64,000 bases of DNA from Anaerolineae bacterium. GTDB lineage: Bacteria > Chloroflexota > Anaerolineae > Aggregatilineales > Phototrophicaceae. The notes under the pieces were generated by a model, which worked only from the letters and a program-made list of their open reading frames with translations, searched no databases and was not told where the DNA came from. The stretch is taken from positions 62,001 to 126,000 of the forward strand of contig JALHNB010000017.1 in NCBI GenBank assembly GCA_022843745.1, in the 5' to 3' direction. Each line of letters begins with the position of its first letter. Within the stretch, counting starts at the first letter, position 1. Both the position numbers and the translations under genes were made by a program. Shown one piece after another: positions 7,881-16,932 of the stretch.

Positions 7881-10288
7881 CGTGCGCTCTCCTGTACCAG
7901 GTTCAACAACTTATCATACTCAAAATGGTTGGCAAGCCGGTTCAAGGATTCAGCGAGCCGGGGATCGTGATCGGCAATTTCTGCGATGACCTTATCCAGC
8001 ATTTCGATGTCGCCCAGTTCGACACCTTCCGCGAATCGCGCCTGCAATTCATCCGACACAGCGCTCATTGCCACTCTTAACACTTCCATCTGAATGGGTT
8101 CAACCTGTGCCGCTGTTTGCAGGTCATCCTGGGCATAGACATATCGCACACCGAGGTGCTGGCTAAGAGTCTCGAAAATTTCTTCTATGCGAAATGGCTT
8201 ACGCATAAAATCGGTGCAGCCCGCCGCGATAATTTCGCCGCGTTCTTCTTCAAATGCACTGGCCGTCAGTGCGATAATCGCCGCTGATTGTCCGTGTGGT
8301 GTCGGTTTAATGCGGCGCGTCGCTTCGAGTCCGCCCATTTCCGGCATTCGCATGTCCATAAAAATGAGGTGCGGCTGGAAAACCTGGGCAACCTGGACGG
8401 CTTCTTTACCATTTTCCGCTTCACGCATATCGAAACCGAGCGGTGTGAGCAGTTTCATCAGCAATTGGCGATTCGCCCATTTATCATCGACAACGAGAAT
8501 GCGATAAACAGGCTGCTCAGATTCAAGCGCAACAACATGGCGTTGATTTTTCGATCCCAGGTCGTCAATTGCAGTCACGACCTGACATTGAATGGTGAAA
8601 GTAAATGTCGTACCGCGCCCAACCTGACTTTTGATTGAAATTTCGCCAGCCATCATCTCGATAAACTTGCGGCTGATGGTCAGGCCGAGACCGGTACCCT
8701 CCAGCGACTGGCGCCCGACTGCGGTTTGTGCAAAAGCCTCAAACAGCGTTGATAATTCATCTGGCGTAATACCAGGGCCAGTGTCCTCGATCTCAAATTG
8801 AAGCTGCGCCGAATGACTGTCGCTATTAAGCCGCATGACCCGTACATGAACACTTCCTGCATCCGTGAATTTGAGCGCATTTCCGATCAGATTAATCAAG
8901 ATCTGACGTAATTTGACAGCATCGGCGTGGAGATATTGAGGAACATCCGCAAAGCGGTCAAAAATCAGCCCCAGGTTTTTATCATCGGCTTTGAGCGTGA
9001 ACATATCCTCTAAATCATCCAACAGCGCATAAAAATCAAAGCTCGTTTCGTTCAGCGTCATTTGTCCAGCTTCAATTTTAGACAGATCTAGTACCTGGTT
9101 AATCAGCGCGAGGAGATGCTCACTACTGCGCAGAATGATGCCGAGATTTTCGTGCGTTTCGCGCGGTAAGGATTGGCTGCGATTCATAACCTGCGCAAAG
9201 CCAAGAATGACATTGAGCGGTGAGCGCAGTTCGTGGCTCATATTGGCGAGAAAGCTGCTCTTGGCACGGTTGGCGGCTTCGGCGGCTTCCTTGGCTTGCC
9301 GGAGTTGACTCTCGCTGCTTTGGAGTTCACGTGTGCGTTCTTGCAATGCGAATGTTTGGCGGGTGACTTCGCGTTCGAGGTCGCGATTTCGGCGGGCAAT
9401 ATTGCGAACGCGCCACTGATAGCTGCCTAAAACCAGCGCTACAAGCGATAACAGCGCCACAGCCCGAAACCATGTCATCTCCCACCAGGGTGGGAGAACA
9501 GTTAAGGCTAATGAGGCTTCCTGGTTGCTCCACACCCCATCATTGTTTGTACCCTGTACGCGGAAAACATAATTTCCGGCGGGCAGATTCGTGTAAGTCA
9601 CAAAACGACGTGTGCTTCCGGTTTCGATCCAATCCGTTTCAAAACCTTCCAGCCTATAACGATAATGATTTTTAGCTGGGGCCGCGTAGCTCAACGCGGC
9701 AAATTCAAACGACAAAATATTCTGGTCATAATCGAGACTCAAGCTGTTCGTCTCTGAAATCGGCTGTTGTAGAACCGACTCACCTCCGAACAAAACGGGC
9801 TTATTAAACAACTGGAAATCAGTAATCATCAATGGTGGTGCATAAGGATTAGCCTCAATCTCTTCTGGATCAAAAACAGTCAGCCCATTTGCTCCTCCAA
9901 AAATCATGCGACCATCGGGTATTTGAGCAAAGACACGCGCATTAAATTCGCTGCCCTGCAACCCATCGGAGGCATCATAATTATGAAAAGTCTCTGTGGA
10001 AGGCGTAAAACGTGAAAGCCCTCGCTTGGTTCCCAGCCACAAATTGCCGTTTTCATCTTCCAGAAGGCTCACGACAAAGTTATTGGGCAGCCCATCTTTT
10101 TCGGTATAGTACCTGGTTTCCTGGGTATCTGGGTCGAAACGGATTAGCCCATCACGCGATGCTACCCAGATTAATCCACTGTAGTCTTCCAGAATCGATT
10201 CCATATAGCTAGTCTGCGCCGACAGGAGTCGATTTCGCCCGAAACGGCTGGAAGGCCCCACTTTGCGGATCGAAGCGGAAAAATCCAT
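7877..10288 (-). CDS. Hybrid histidine kinase, C-terminal part (frameshifted from 10209-11906)
   Basis: This frame continues the propeller protein encoded by the gene upstream. Its first ~25 residues are probably not native. It carries the last two-component regulator propeller repeats, a Y_Y_Y domain (LEGFETDWIETG), one membrane helix (about residues 275-292), a coiled coil, HisKA with NMSHELRSPLN, ATPase motifs (LIGNALKFTD, DTGPGI, GTGLGL) and a receiver domain with LIFMDMRMPEMGG. A C-terminal ~75-residue helical tail follows. It lacks the AraC-type helix-turn-helix that ends many Bacteroidetes hybrid systems. Joined with the upstream part it would give ~1,345 residues, normal for the family. 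Whether it is expressed depends on whether the frameshift is real. Confidence 0.85.
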   Translation of the reverse strand: MDFSASIRKVGPSSRFGRNRLLSAQTSYMESILEDYSGLIWVASRDGLIRFDPDTQETRYYTEKDGLPNNFVVSLLEDENGNLWLGTKRGLSRFTPSTETFHNYDASDGLQGSEFNARVFAQIPDGRMIFGGANGLTVFDPEEIEANPYAPPLMITDFQLFNKPVLFGGESVLQQPISETNSLSLDYDQNILSFEFAALSYAAPAKNHYRYRLEGFETDWIETGSTRRFVTYTNLPAGNYVFRVQGTNNDGVWSNQEASLALTVLPPWWEMTWFRAVALLSLVALVLGSYQWRVRNIARRNRDLEREVTRQTFALQERTRELQSSESQLRQAKEAAEAANRAKSSFLANMSHELRSPLNVILGFAQVMNRSQSLPRETHENLGIILRSSEHLLALINQVLDLSKIEAGQMTLNETSFDFYALLDDLEDMFTLKADDKNLGLIFDRFADVPQYLHADAVKLRQILINLIGNALKFTDAGSVHVRVMRLNSDSHSAQLQFEIEDTGPGITPDELSTLFEAFAQTAVGRQSLEGTGLGLTISRKFIEMMAGEISIKSQVGRGTTFTFTIQCQVVTAIDDLGSKNQRHVVALESEQPVYRILVVDDKWANRQLLMKLLTPLGFDMREAENGKEAVQVAQVFQPHLIFMDMRMPEMGGLEATRRIKPTPHGQSAAIIALTASAFEEERGEIIAAGCTDFMRKPFRIEEIFETLSQHLGVRYVYAQDDLQTAAQVEPIQMEVLRVAMSAVSDELQARFAEGVELGDIEMLDKVIAEIADHDPRLAESLNRLANHFEYDKLLNLVQESAR

Positions 10289-11906
10289 TCAGCGTGCTGA
10301 CCCAGATATTCCCGTCGCGATCAGCATACAAATTAGTGATCGGCGGGTGAGGCGCAATCGCCGGAGGCGGGTTGGGACTACGTGGCATGAAAGAAACGGG
10401 CGACTCATAAAACTCAATGTTCTCGCGTGCTGGATCGAGCCGATACAAACCATCGTGGTTGACGGCTAACCACAAAAACCCGTCCTTATCTTCGTAAAAA
10501 TCGATAACCGATTTGGGAGGCGTTCCCCTGCTGATGGCTGTTTCCAAAGGATAGCGCGTAAATTGGTCGGAAACGGGATCAAATTGGTAAAGCTCAAAGC
10601 CATTCGTGCCAACCCAAACGATGCCAGAACGATCTTCAAAAACTGCATTAATGCCACCAGATACCTCTTCAGGTAACGGGTGATGCGTCACCTGGTTGTC
10701 ATCAAGATTGATCTCATCCAGTATATTCTCAATACCAACCCATAGGCGATTCGAATCAGGGGCATCAACAGCACTTAATGTGCCGCCGCTGATGCTCGCG
10801 AGGCTGTTGGGATTGTGGCGAAAGTGCGCAAAACGCGATTGGCGTGGGTCAAAAACATTGATGCCGGATTGCCCCGTGCCAATCCACAAAACCCCTTCTC
10901 GATCCTGATAAAGTCTCGTAATTCGATCGTTGCTCAAGCTATCAAGCTGAGCCGAGTCGTGGTGAAAACGACGAATCACTTCCTGAGTCTCCGGGTCAAA
11001 CACTAAAAACCCATCGCCAGAAGCGATCCAAAAATTTCCCGCCTCATCCTCAAACAGATCATTGACGGGTGGTAATCCTGGAAAGCGGGTGAAAGTCTCC
11101 TGCTGAATATCAAACTGATAGAGACCGGTGCCGCCGCCAACCCAGAGATTGCCATTGGAATCCAGATGAACAACGAATAAGCGATCTTCCTTACGCCCAT
11201 TCTCAACAGAAGGGACGTAGTAGCTGAAATCATTTGTGCGCGGATCATATTTCGCAAGCACATCAGTGGCAGCCATCCATATATTGCCAGCCGTATCTTC
11301 ATCTACATCTCGTGGCGCACCTCCTCTATAACTATTCGGCTTGTTGCGGTCGGCTGTATAACGGGTGAAAGTTTCCGTCGCAGGGTTAAATTTATTCACA
11401 CCAGTCAAGCCTAAGCCCAGAAACCAGAAGTTATCCGCGCTGTCCTGAAAAACACTCAATACACGATCACCAGCGATTCTGTTCGGGTTCTGCGGGTCGG
11501 GCAGATAGCTTGTAAATATCTCCGTATGAGGATCAAATTTATTGACCCCGCCGCCTTCAGTGGCAATCCAGATCATGCCATCGCGGTCTTCGTAGAGATC
11601 GTGAATCCAATTACCACTTAAGCTGTTTGGGTCTTCGGGATCATTCTGAAAGGTGGTGAAATCGTAGCCATCAAAGCGGCTTAAACCGTTTGGCGTACCG
11701 AACCACATAAAGCCCCGGCTATCCTGCAAAATCGCCTCAATGGTATTCTGAGCCAGGCCATCGTCGGATGTGAGATGTGTAAAATGAGCCGTTGGCTGAA
11801 TTGGTTCGGTAGAGGGAAGATTTTCATTCTGCGCGACCGCCAAATGTGGTGCGGCCAACAGATAGACAATGCACATGGTGATGGCTTTTCGGGAGAGCCA
11901 CTTCAT
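10209..11906 (-). CDS. Hybrid histidine kinase, N-terminal sensor propeller (frameshifted)
   Basis: The chosen start, MKWLSRKAITMCIVYLL, gives a signal peptide ending in AVAQ; upstream codons would add an unlikely hydrophilic extension. The rest is a run of two-component regulator propeller repeats (pattern DSRGFMWFGTPNGLSRFD, DRDGMIWIATEGGGVNKFD and so on) that would fold into a large periplasmic beta-propeller sensing extracellular glycans. The frame ends at 10209 inside a repeat. The next repeat continues in the frame one base over at 10280 and beyond, so the gene carries a +1-type shift relative to an intact hybrid kinase. The locus adjoins a sugar transporter region. Confidence 0.85.
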   Translation of the reverse strand: MKWLSRKAITMCIVYLLAAPHLAVAQNENLPSTEPIQPTAHFTHLTSDDGLAQNTIEAILQDSRGFMWFGTPNGLSRFDGYDFTTFQNDPEDPNSLSGNWIHDLYEDRDGMIWIATEGGGVNKFDPHTEIFTSYLPDPQNPNRIAGDRVLSVFQDSADNFWFLGLGLTGVNKFNPATETFTRYTADRNKPNSYRGGAPRDVDEDTAGNIWMAATDVLAKYDPRTNDFSYYVPSVENGRKEDRLFVVHLDSNGNLWVGGGTGLYQFDIQQETFTRFPGLPPVNDLFEDEAGNFWIASGDGFLVFDPETQEVIRRFHHDSAQLDSLSNDRITRLYQDREGVLWIGTGQSGINVFDPRQSRFAHFRHNPNSLASISGGTLSAVDAPDSNRLWVGIENILDEINLDDNQVTHHPLPEEVSGGINAVFEDRSGIVWVGTNGFELYQFDPVSDQFTRYPLETAISRGTPPKSVIDFYEDKDGFLWLAVNHDGLYRLDPARENIEFYESPVSFMPRSPNPPPAIAPHPPITNLYADRDGNIWVSTLNGFFRFDPQSGAFQPFRAKSTPVGAD

Positions 11907-11948
11907 ATTCTTGAACCTTATGCTCTTGTAATTTATTGTCACAAAATC

Positions 11949-11975
11949 GTATGCAACATTATTATAGGTGCATAC
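11949..11975. promoter_or_regulatory. Inverted repeat GTATGCA-N13-TGCATAC, candidate operator
   Basis: Perfect 7-bp inverted repeat with half-site centres 20 bases (two helical turns) apart, about 45 bases upstream of the sensor kinase start. The GTATGC core recurs in the candidate LacI-type site at 20562-20573. The binding protein is unknown; LacI-family control is a guess. Confidence 0.4.
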
Positions 11976-12005
11976 ACTTGTCACAAAGCATATAGGTTTG
12001 TAAGA

Positions 12006-12920
12006 CTAGAATGTCAACTTTCGTGTGGGGTCTTCGATGCCGACACGCTTGAAAACCCAGTCGATTTCGGCATGTGTTCCAGCGTCAATCGGCGCGAAAG
12101 GCTCACGCAGTGCAGCATTGGCAATCGCTCCCCGGCGGCGTAGCATTTCCTTGCGGATGCTGAGGTTAATGACAGGTTGATTTTCGTAGCGAATCAACGG
12201 GAGATAGTGGTCAAAAATACGCTCGGCTTCTGCTCGATCCCCGGCGCTGTAGGCTTTGAAAACCGCGACCAGAATTTCCGTAAAAGCAAAACCCGTCATT
12301 GTGCCTGCCGCGCCCCGGTTCAATTCTTCGAGCAAAAACATCCCGCCGAGGCCGCCAAAGATTTCATATTTATCGGTGCGTTGGCAAACCGCGCTGATTT
12401 TTTCCATCAACGGCGGATCTTCCAGTTTCAAATGGCGGATATTGGGAATGCGTTCCACCAGCGCAGCCAGTAAATCGGGCGACATGATGACACCGTTCAC
12501 AGGCGGGAAATCCTGCACCACAATGGGTTGATAAATGGATTCGGCGATTTCGCTGTAAAGCGCGATGACTTTGTCGTCGGTTGGCTCGTTCATACGGGGT
12601 GGCGCGATCATGACACCTGCCGCGCCGGAGTCAAATGCAGCTTGACTGAGCGCGATCACGGTTTGGGTATCGGGATGGCTGACACCGACGACGATGGGTA
12701 CGCGTCCCGCGACGGTCTGCATCACCGTATCGACCACCTGCCGCCGTTCATCGACCTTGAGTTTGGCGGCCTCGCCTAGCACGCCAAGAATCGTCAGTCC
12801 ATACGCGCCTTTATCAAGCTGAAACTCGACCAGACTGCGCAAACTTTCCCAATCGACCTGCAATTGAGAGTCGAAAGGTGTCGCCATAATGTTAAAAATG
12901 CCCGTAATTCGTCCAGTCAT
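12006..12920 (-). CDS. Dihydrodipicolinate synthase/N-acetylneuraminate lyase family protein
   Basis: 304 residues of a TIM-barrel Schiff-base aldolase/dehydratase. The active-site lysine is K165 in IRHLKLEDPP. The position normally holding the catalytic tyrosine of the Y-N-x-P motif is glutamine here (Q136, in VVQDFPP), as in the paralogue at 59659, so this is not lysine-biosynthetic DapA. Members of such divergent groups cleave or dehydrate sugar acids. It sits last in a minus-strand set with an FAD oxidoreductase, LacI regulator, epimerase and sugar ABC transporter, supporting a catabolic role. The exact substrate is unknown. Confidence 0.85.
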   Translation of the reverse strand: MTGRITGIFNIMATPFDSQLQVDWESLRSLVEFQLDKGAYGLTILGVLGEAAKLKVDERRQVVDTVMQTVAGRVPIVVGVSHPDTQTVIALSQAAFDSGAAGVMIAPPRMNEPTDDKVIALYSEIAESIYQPIVVQDFPPVNGVIMSPDLLAALVERIPNIRHLKLEDPPLMEKISAVCQRTDKYEIFGGLGGMFLLEELNRGAAGTMTGFAFTEILVAVFKAYSAGDRAEAERIFDHYLPLIRYENQPVINLSIRKEMLRRRGAIANAALREPFAPIDAGTHAEIDWVFKRVGIEDPTRKLTF

Positions 12921-12954
12921 GATGCTTTATCCCAAGATTAAAACGCCGACAAAA

Positions 12955-14289
12955 TTAGAGTACGCCCTCATCAAACTCAGCCCAGGGAACATCAAGGCCA
13001 AATTCGCGAAAGACCGGGTCGGGCAGTGGCAGCCCTAAAACTTTGGATGCCAGGATTTCGCCGCCAGCCGGGGAACTCATTATACCGTGACCGACGTGGG
13101 CGATTGATATATACAACCCTGGCACGTCTGGGCAAGCGTCAATGATGGCGCGTTCGCTGTCGTAGGGGCGTTCTATACCGTCCGTGCCGGTGCTGTAGGC
13201 AACGCTTTCATCACGGTAAACATAATAGCCGATGCTGTGCGAAATCCCGCGCAGATAATTACCACTCGCGAAGCCTTCGCCCTCGGCGTGACCGAATTGC
13301 CGCGCCAGGAGTGCCAACGCAATCGACGGAAAGCGCGGGTCTTTCAAGGGTGCAGCCGGATAAATCGGGTCGATGATGGCATCATGCTTGCTATTCGTGC
13401 CATATGCTGCATCCACGTTTTTGTTATGCCAGGTATACTCCCAGCCGAAAATCGCGCCATCTCGCGCTTCGGGGCGCACATGGGGATAGGGCGCTGCGCC
13501 AATAATCATAGGCGCGTCTTCGGGAAATGCCTGATGCCGCCAGCCTGTCGTGAAGCTCTGTCGTGGGCGCAAAATAACGGGCAATTCTATTCCCGCCGTG
13601 CGTCCGATTTGTCGCGATCCTGCTCCGGCGGCGATCACGACTTTTGGCGCAGCGATATGTCCATTAGGCGTAGTGACACCTATCACATACCCATTTTCAA
13701 CATCAATTCGCACGTCCTGAATACCTAATAGAATTTTCGAAGAATTTGCGCTTCCGGCATAGCGATAAATCAGCGCGTTGGAATCCAGCCAGCCTGCAAC
13801 TGGGTCATATTTGGCCGCGATCACCCGATCCCCCACCCAGCCGAAGCGATGGGCCACCTCGTTTGAGTCGAGATATTCGATATGAGTCAGGCCGATCTGG
13901 TGCAGGCGTTGAACATCCGATTTTAAAACTGCCGCCTGCGATTCGTTGAATGCACAGAACAGATAACCGCGCTCTTTAACGGCAATCGAATGCGCCGCGC
14001 CTTCGCCCAAGTATTCGTCGGCGTTGTGGAAAACCTCGACACTACGCTCCATTTGTTTCGCAAGGCAAAGCGCAGGCCAGCAGGTACGATAATTTTCCAG
14101 AGATGCTAACGAACTCCCGGCACCCAGGCGGTCACTTTTCTCGATCAGCACTGTCTTCGTCCCTGGCGCGAGACGTTCAATCGCCCATAACGCCGCTGTT
14201 CCCGCTGGGCCACCACCGATTATTATGACGTCAGTCGTGCGCGGCATTTCATCAATACCTGGGTTCGCAAAGAATTTTTGTTTTGTCAT
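12955..14289 (-). CDS. FAD-dependent oxidoreductase (DAO family)
   Basis: 444 residues. The N-terminal dinucleotide-binding fold shows VIIIGGGPAGTAALW with the acidic end VLIEKSD, and the C-terminal FAD contact reads HVGHGIMSSPAGG. The layout matches D-amino-acid-oxidase/sarcosine-oxidase type enzymes, which oxidise amines or hydroxy acids. A possible internal start is Met15 (MPRTTDV). It lies 34 bases upstream of the DapA-family gene and is probably co-transcribed with it; together they may oxidise and then cleave a sugar acid or amino sugar (inference). Confidence 0.85.
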   Translation of the reverse strand: MTKQKFFANPGIDEMPRTTDVIIIGGGPAGTAALWAIERLAPGTKTVLIEKSDRLGAGSSLASLENYRTCWPALCLAKQMERSVEVFHNADEYLGEGAAHSIAVKERGYLFCAFNESQAAVLKSDVQRLHQIGLTHIEYLDSNEVAHRFGWVGDRVIAAKYDPVAGWLDSNALIYRYAGSANSSKILLGIQDVRIDVENGYVIGVTTPNGHIAAPKVVIAAGAGSRQIGRTAGIELPVILRPRQSFTTGWRHQAFPEDAPMIIGAAPYPHVRPEARDGAIFGWEYTWHNKNVDAAYGTNSKHDAIIDPIYPAAPLKDPRFPSIALALLARQFGHAEGEGFASGNYLRGISHSIGYYVYRDESVAYSTGTDGIERPYDSERAIIDACPDVPGLYISIAHVGHGIMSSPAGGEILASKVLGLPLPDPVFREFGLDVPWAEFDEGVL

Positions 14290-14385
14290 TACTGCTTGCT
14301 CTGGTGTTTAGCGCTTGACGTTTCGTGTGCAACGTTTAGAGATTCTCACGTGAAGTTTATCGCAGCAGCGGCAAAATAACACTCA

Positions 14386-15438
14386 CTATTGAGTACGCAC
14401 AGATTCACGCTCAATCAATTCCCACTCACTCCGAAACAAGCGACCAGGGCCAGTGATTTTGCCCTCGATGCGTTCAAATAAAATTTCCGCAACCTGATGG
14501 CCGATACTTGGCAAATCGCGGGCAACAGTCGTCAACCGGGGGCGAACAATACTGGCTTCGGGGATGTCGTCAAAGCTCATAACGCTGAAATCTTCGGGGA
14601 TTCGATAGCCGCTATCCTGCGCAACCATCATCGCGCCAATCGCCGCGAGACAGTTGCAGGCGAAAATCGCAGTCGGCGGATTGGGCTGCTGCAAGATTAT
14701 TGACATGGCTCGCTGACCGCCCTCCTGCGTGAATTCCACTTTTTGGATGAATCCAGGCTCAATCGTCAAACCTGCATCGGTCATCGCGCGTGAATAACCA
14801 CTCAAGCGCGGTGGGCCGGGTGGCATATCCTCGGCAACACCAATAAAGCCGATACGCCGATGCCCTTTTTCGCGAATCAGCCATGTAACCGCCTCATAGG
14901 TAGCAGGTTCGCTGGTGCTTCCGACCACATCGATCATAGGATGTTCGACCTGTGCCCCCAACGCTACAATCGGAATATGGCTGCGTTTGATAAAGCGATC
15001 CAGATCCTCCGTCGTCAAGTGGTGGGGCGACATAATAATGCCGTCAACCGGGCGGCGGAGCATGGTCTGCAAGAAACGCTTTTCGTTCTCATAGAGGTGG
15101 TCGCCGTTTGAGATCAATACATCATAGTCAAACAAGCGTGCCACATCCTGCGCAGCTCGCACAATCGGATGATAAAAAGCGTTCGTGATGTCGCCGATCA
15201 TAATCCCGATCATTTGTGTGCGCTGTGTGCGCAGGCTTCGCGCAATCAAATTGGGTTCATAGCCAAGTTCTTCAATCGCGTTGAATATTTTTTGTTTGGT
15301 TTCTTCGCTGATCGGTACGGAAGAAGAAGTTTCGTTTAATACGCGCGAAACGGTACTCTGCGAGACCCCAGCCAAACGGGCAACATCATCCATTTTGGGG
15401 ATTCCTGACGAGGGGTTAGACTTACTTCGTGGCATCAA
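14386..15438 (-). CDS. LacI family transcriptional regulator
   Basis: 350 residues. The helix-turn-helix and hinge are clear near residues 16-60 (MDDVARLAGVSQSTVSRVLN, then YEPNLIARSL), followed by a periplasmic-binding-protein-like effector domain. It is embedded between the epimerase and FAD oxidoreductase genes on the same strand, so it most likely controls this sugar locus in response to a sugar ligand. A candidate operator lies at 20562-20573 before the transporter genes. The leading MMPRSK residues make the exact start ambiguous by one codon. Confidence 0.93.
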   Translation of the reverse strand: MMPRSKSNPSSGIPKMDDVARLAGVSQSTVSRVLNETSSSVPISEETKQKIFNAIEELGYEPNLIARSLRTQRTQMIGIMIGDITNAFYHPIVRAAQDVARLFDYDVLISNGDHLYENEKRFLQTMLRRPVDGIIMSPHHLTTEDLDRFIKRSHIPIVALGAQVEHPMIDVVGSTSEPATYEAVTWLIREKGHRRIGFIGVAEDMPPGPPRLSGYSRAMTDAGLTIEPGFIQKVEFTQEGGQRAMSIILQQPNPPTAIFACNCLAAIGAMMVAQDSGYRIPEDFSVMSFDDIPEASIVRPRLTTVARDLPSIGHQVAEILFERIEGKITGPGRLFRSEWELIERESVRTQ

Positions 15439-15496
15439 CTTCTCATTTCACTAATTTTCCGTAACAATAAGAAATATTCTATCCGATTCTCAAACA

Positions 15497-15530
15497 ACAG
15501 GCGGGAAATTGATCGCGTATCCCCGCCTGT
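15497..15530. terminator. Hairpin between epimerase and LacI genes
   Basis: ACAGGCGGG (15497-15505) pairs with CCCGCCTGT (15522-15530) over a 16-base loop. It lies 20 bases past the epimerase stop on the minus strand. Only a weak T-rich stretch follows, so it could be a weak or Rho-assisted terminator, or a processing hairpin. Confidence 0.45.
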
Positions 15531-15550
15531 CATTCCGCAGCGCTTAAAAA

Positions 15551-16594
15551 TCAGATCGCACCAAACTTATAAATTGTGGTCGTCGAATAGGTTTGACCAG
15601 GATTTAACACACTGGACGGAAAATTGGGCTGATTGGGAGAATCAGGAAAATGCTGCGTTTCGAGTGCCAGTCCATCGCTCTGGCGATATATGCGTCCGCT
15701 TGCGCCGACTCGTGTCGCATCCAGGAAATTGCCCGCGTAAAATTGGATTCCAGGCTCTGTCGTCCATACTTCCATTGTGCGTCCTGACTGCGGATCATAG
15801 ACTCGCGCTGCAAAGATCAAGGAAGTGTCCTCAAAATTGGGGCGATTCAACACCCAGTTATGGTCATAGCCCCGACCAAGCACAATTTGCTCATGATTCG
15901 AGCGCTGTCCTGGGGCAATCGCTTTCGGCATCCGGAAATCAAGCGGAGTTCCTTCAACGGATGCGAATTCGCCAGTCGGGATCAAAGTCCCATCCACCGG
16001 TGTATAACGATCAGCATTAATGGTCACAATATGATCCTGGATTGATCCGCTGCCTTCGCCCGATAGATTAAAGTAGGCATGATTAGTCAGGTTGACAATC
16101 GTCGGTTTATCCGTCGTCGCCGAATAGTCGATCCGCAGCCCATTATCATCCGTCAGCATGTAGGTGACTTTGGCGTTGAGATTGCCGGGATAGCCTTCTT
16201 CACCATCTGCACTGAAATATGAAAGCTCAACGCCGCCATTTACCGCTTTGGCTTTCCACACCTGCTTATCGAAGCCTTTGAGTCCGCCGTGCAGCGTATT
16301 CGCCCCATCATTCAGCGCCAGGGTGTATTGCGCCCCATTAAGCGTGAATTTTCCACCCGCGATCCGGTTGGCATAGCGGCCCGTGATCGTCCCAAAATAA
16401 ACATTTCGAGCCTCATAATCCGCAAAATTATTGAAGCCTAGCGTCACGTTTGCCAGATTACCATCGCGGTCCGGTACGCGAACAGAGGTGATGATCCCAC
16501 CATAGGTGATGATCCGCACCTCCATACCACTCGCGTTCGTCAAAATAATTTCATCGACAGATTGGCCGTCACTGGTTGTTCCATAAGGTTGCAT
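15551..16594 (-). CDS. galM: Aldose 1-epimerase (mutarotase)
   Basis: 347 residues, normal for GalM, which interconverts the alpha and beta anomers of hexoses in the cytoplasm. Family landmarks are visible: the N-terminal NASGMEVRIITYGGIITS strand, YFGTITGRYANRI with the conserved arginine, TLHGGLKGFDK with a catalytic-region histidine, the second histidine in VNLTNHAYFNLSG, and the C-terminal glutamate region in ALETQHFPDSPN. It is preceded by a 338-base intergenic region with two hairpins, and follows the sugar-binding protein gene on the same strand. Confidence 0.95.
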   Translation of the reverse strand: MQPYGTTSDGQSVDEIILTNASGMEVRIITYGGIITSVRVPDRDGNLANVTLGFNNFADYEARNVYFGTITGRYANRIAGGKFTLNGAQYTLALNDGANTLHGGLKGFDKQVWKAKAVNGGVELSYFSADGEEGYPGNLNAKVTYMLTDDNGLRIDYSATTDKPTIVNLTNHAYFNLSGEGSGSIQDHIVTINADRYTPVDGTLIPTGEFASVEGTPLDFRMPKAIAPGQRSNHEQIVLGRGYDHNWVLNRPNFEDTSLIFAARVYDPQSGRTMEVWTTEPGIQFYAGNFLDATRVGASGRIYRQSDGLALETQHFPDSPNQPNFPSSVLNPGQTYSTTTIYKFGAI

Positions 16595-16769
16595 TTTTTC
16601 CTACCTTGTGTGCATTCAAAATTCGTTATTAAGAGCGCGTAGGTAATACCGTCGTCTGACTACGGCAATCACCCGCCAAAGCATGATTGTACTCCTCCGC
16701 AAGAAGTTTGACTTTACCTTATGAAACCATCTAAACTGAATAAAGGTTGCTTCAACCTGTTTTAAGGAC

Positions 16770-16801
16770 GGGCAGAGGTGCAATTACCCGCACCTCTACC
16801 C
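16770..16801. terminator. Imperfect 12-bp hairpin downstream of the sugar-binding protein gene
   Basis: GGGCAGAGGTGC (16770-16781) pairs with GCACCTCTACCC (16790-16801) with one mismatch over an 8-base loop. With the next hairpin it fills the 338-base gap between the sugar-binding protein and epimerase genes. It may reduce read-through or protect the upstream transporter mRNA. There is no typical U-tract. Confidence 0.45.
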
Positions 16802-16819
16802 CCTGTCTGATCATGTGTT

Positions 16820-16850
16820 GGGTAGAGATGCCCTGACTGACTCTCTACCC
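16820..16850. repeat. 9-bp inverted repeat GGGTAGAGA/TCTCTACCC
   Basis: A perfect 9-bp inverted repeat with a 13-base loop (16829-16841). Its right arm continues into CGCACCCTTG, and a similar TCTCTACTCGCACCCTTG occurs again at 16874-16892, so the spacer also contains an imperfect direct repeat of unit about 33 bases. Function unknown: hairpin, operator cluster or remnant of a small repeat. Confidence 0.45.
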
Positions 16851-16932
16851 GCACCCTTGCTATACTTTACGGATTCTCTACTCGCACCCTTGTCTTATTT
16901 GACTGACTTCCTATACAGCTTTTTCTGTATAT

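Noticed and set aside
10209-10288. Programmed frameshift in the hybrid kinase
   Set aside because: No slippery heptamer with a downstream structure was recognised, and two other genes carry similar single-base shifts, so error or mutation is the simpler reading.
16913-16930. Small inverted repeat ATACAG/CTGTAT as a terminator
   Set aside because: The stem is only six weak base pairs and it lacks a U-tract in the direction of the sugar-binding protein gene.
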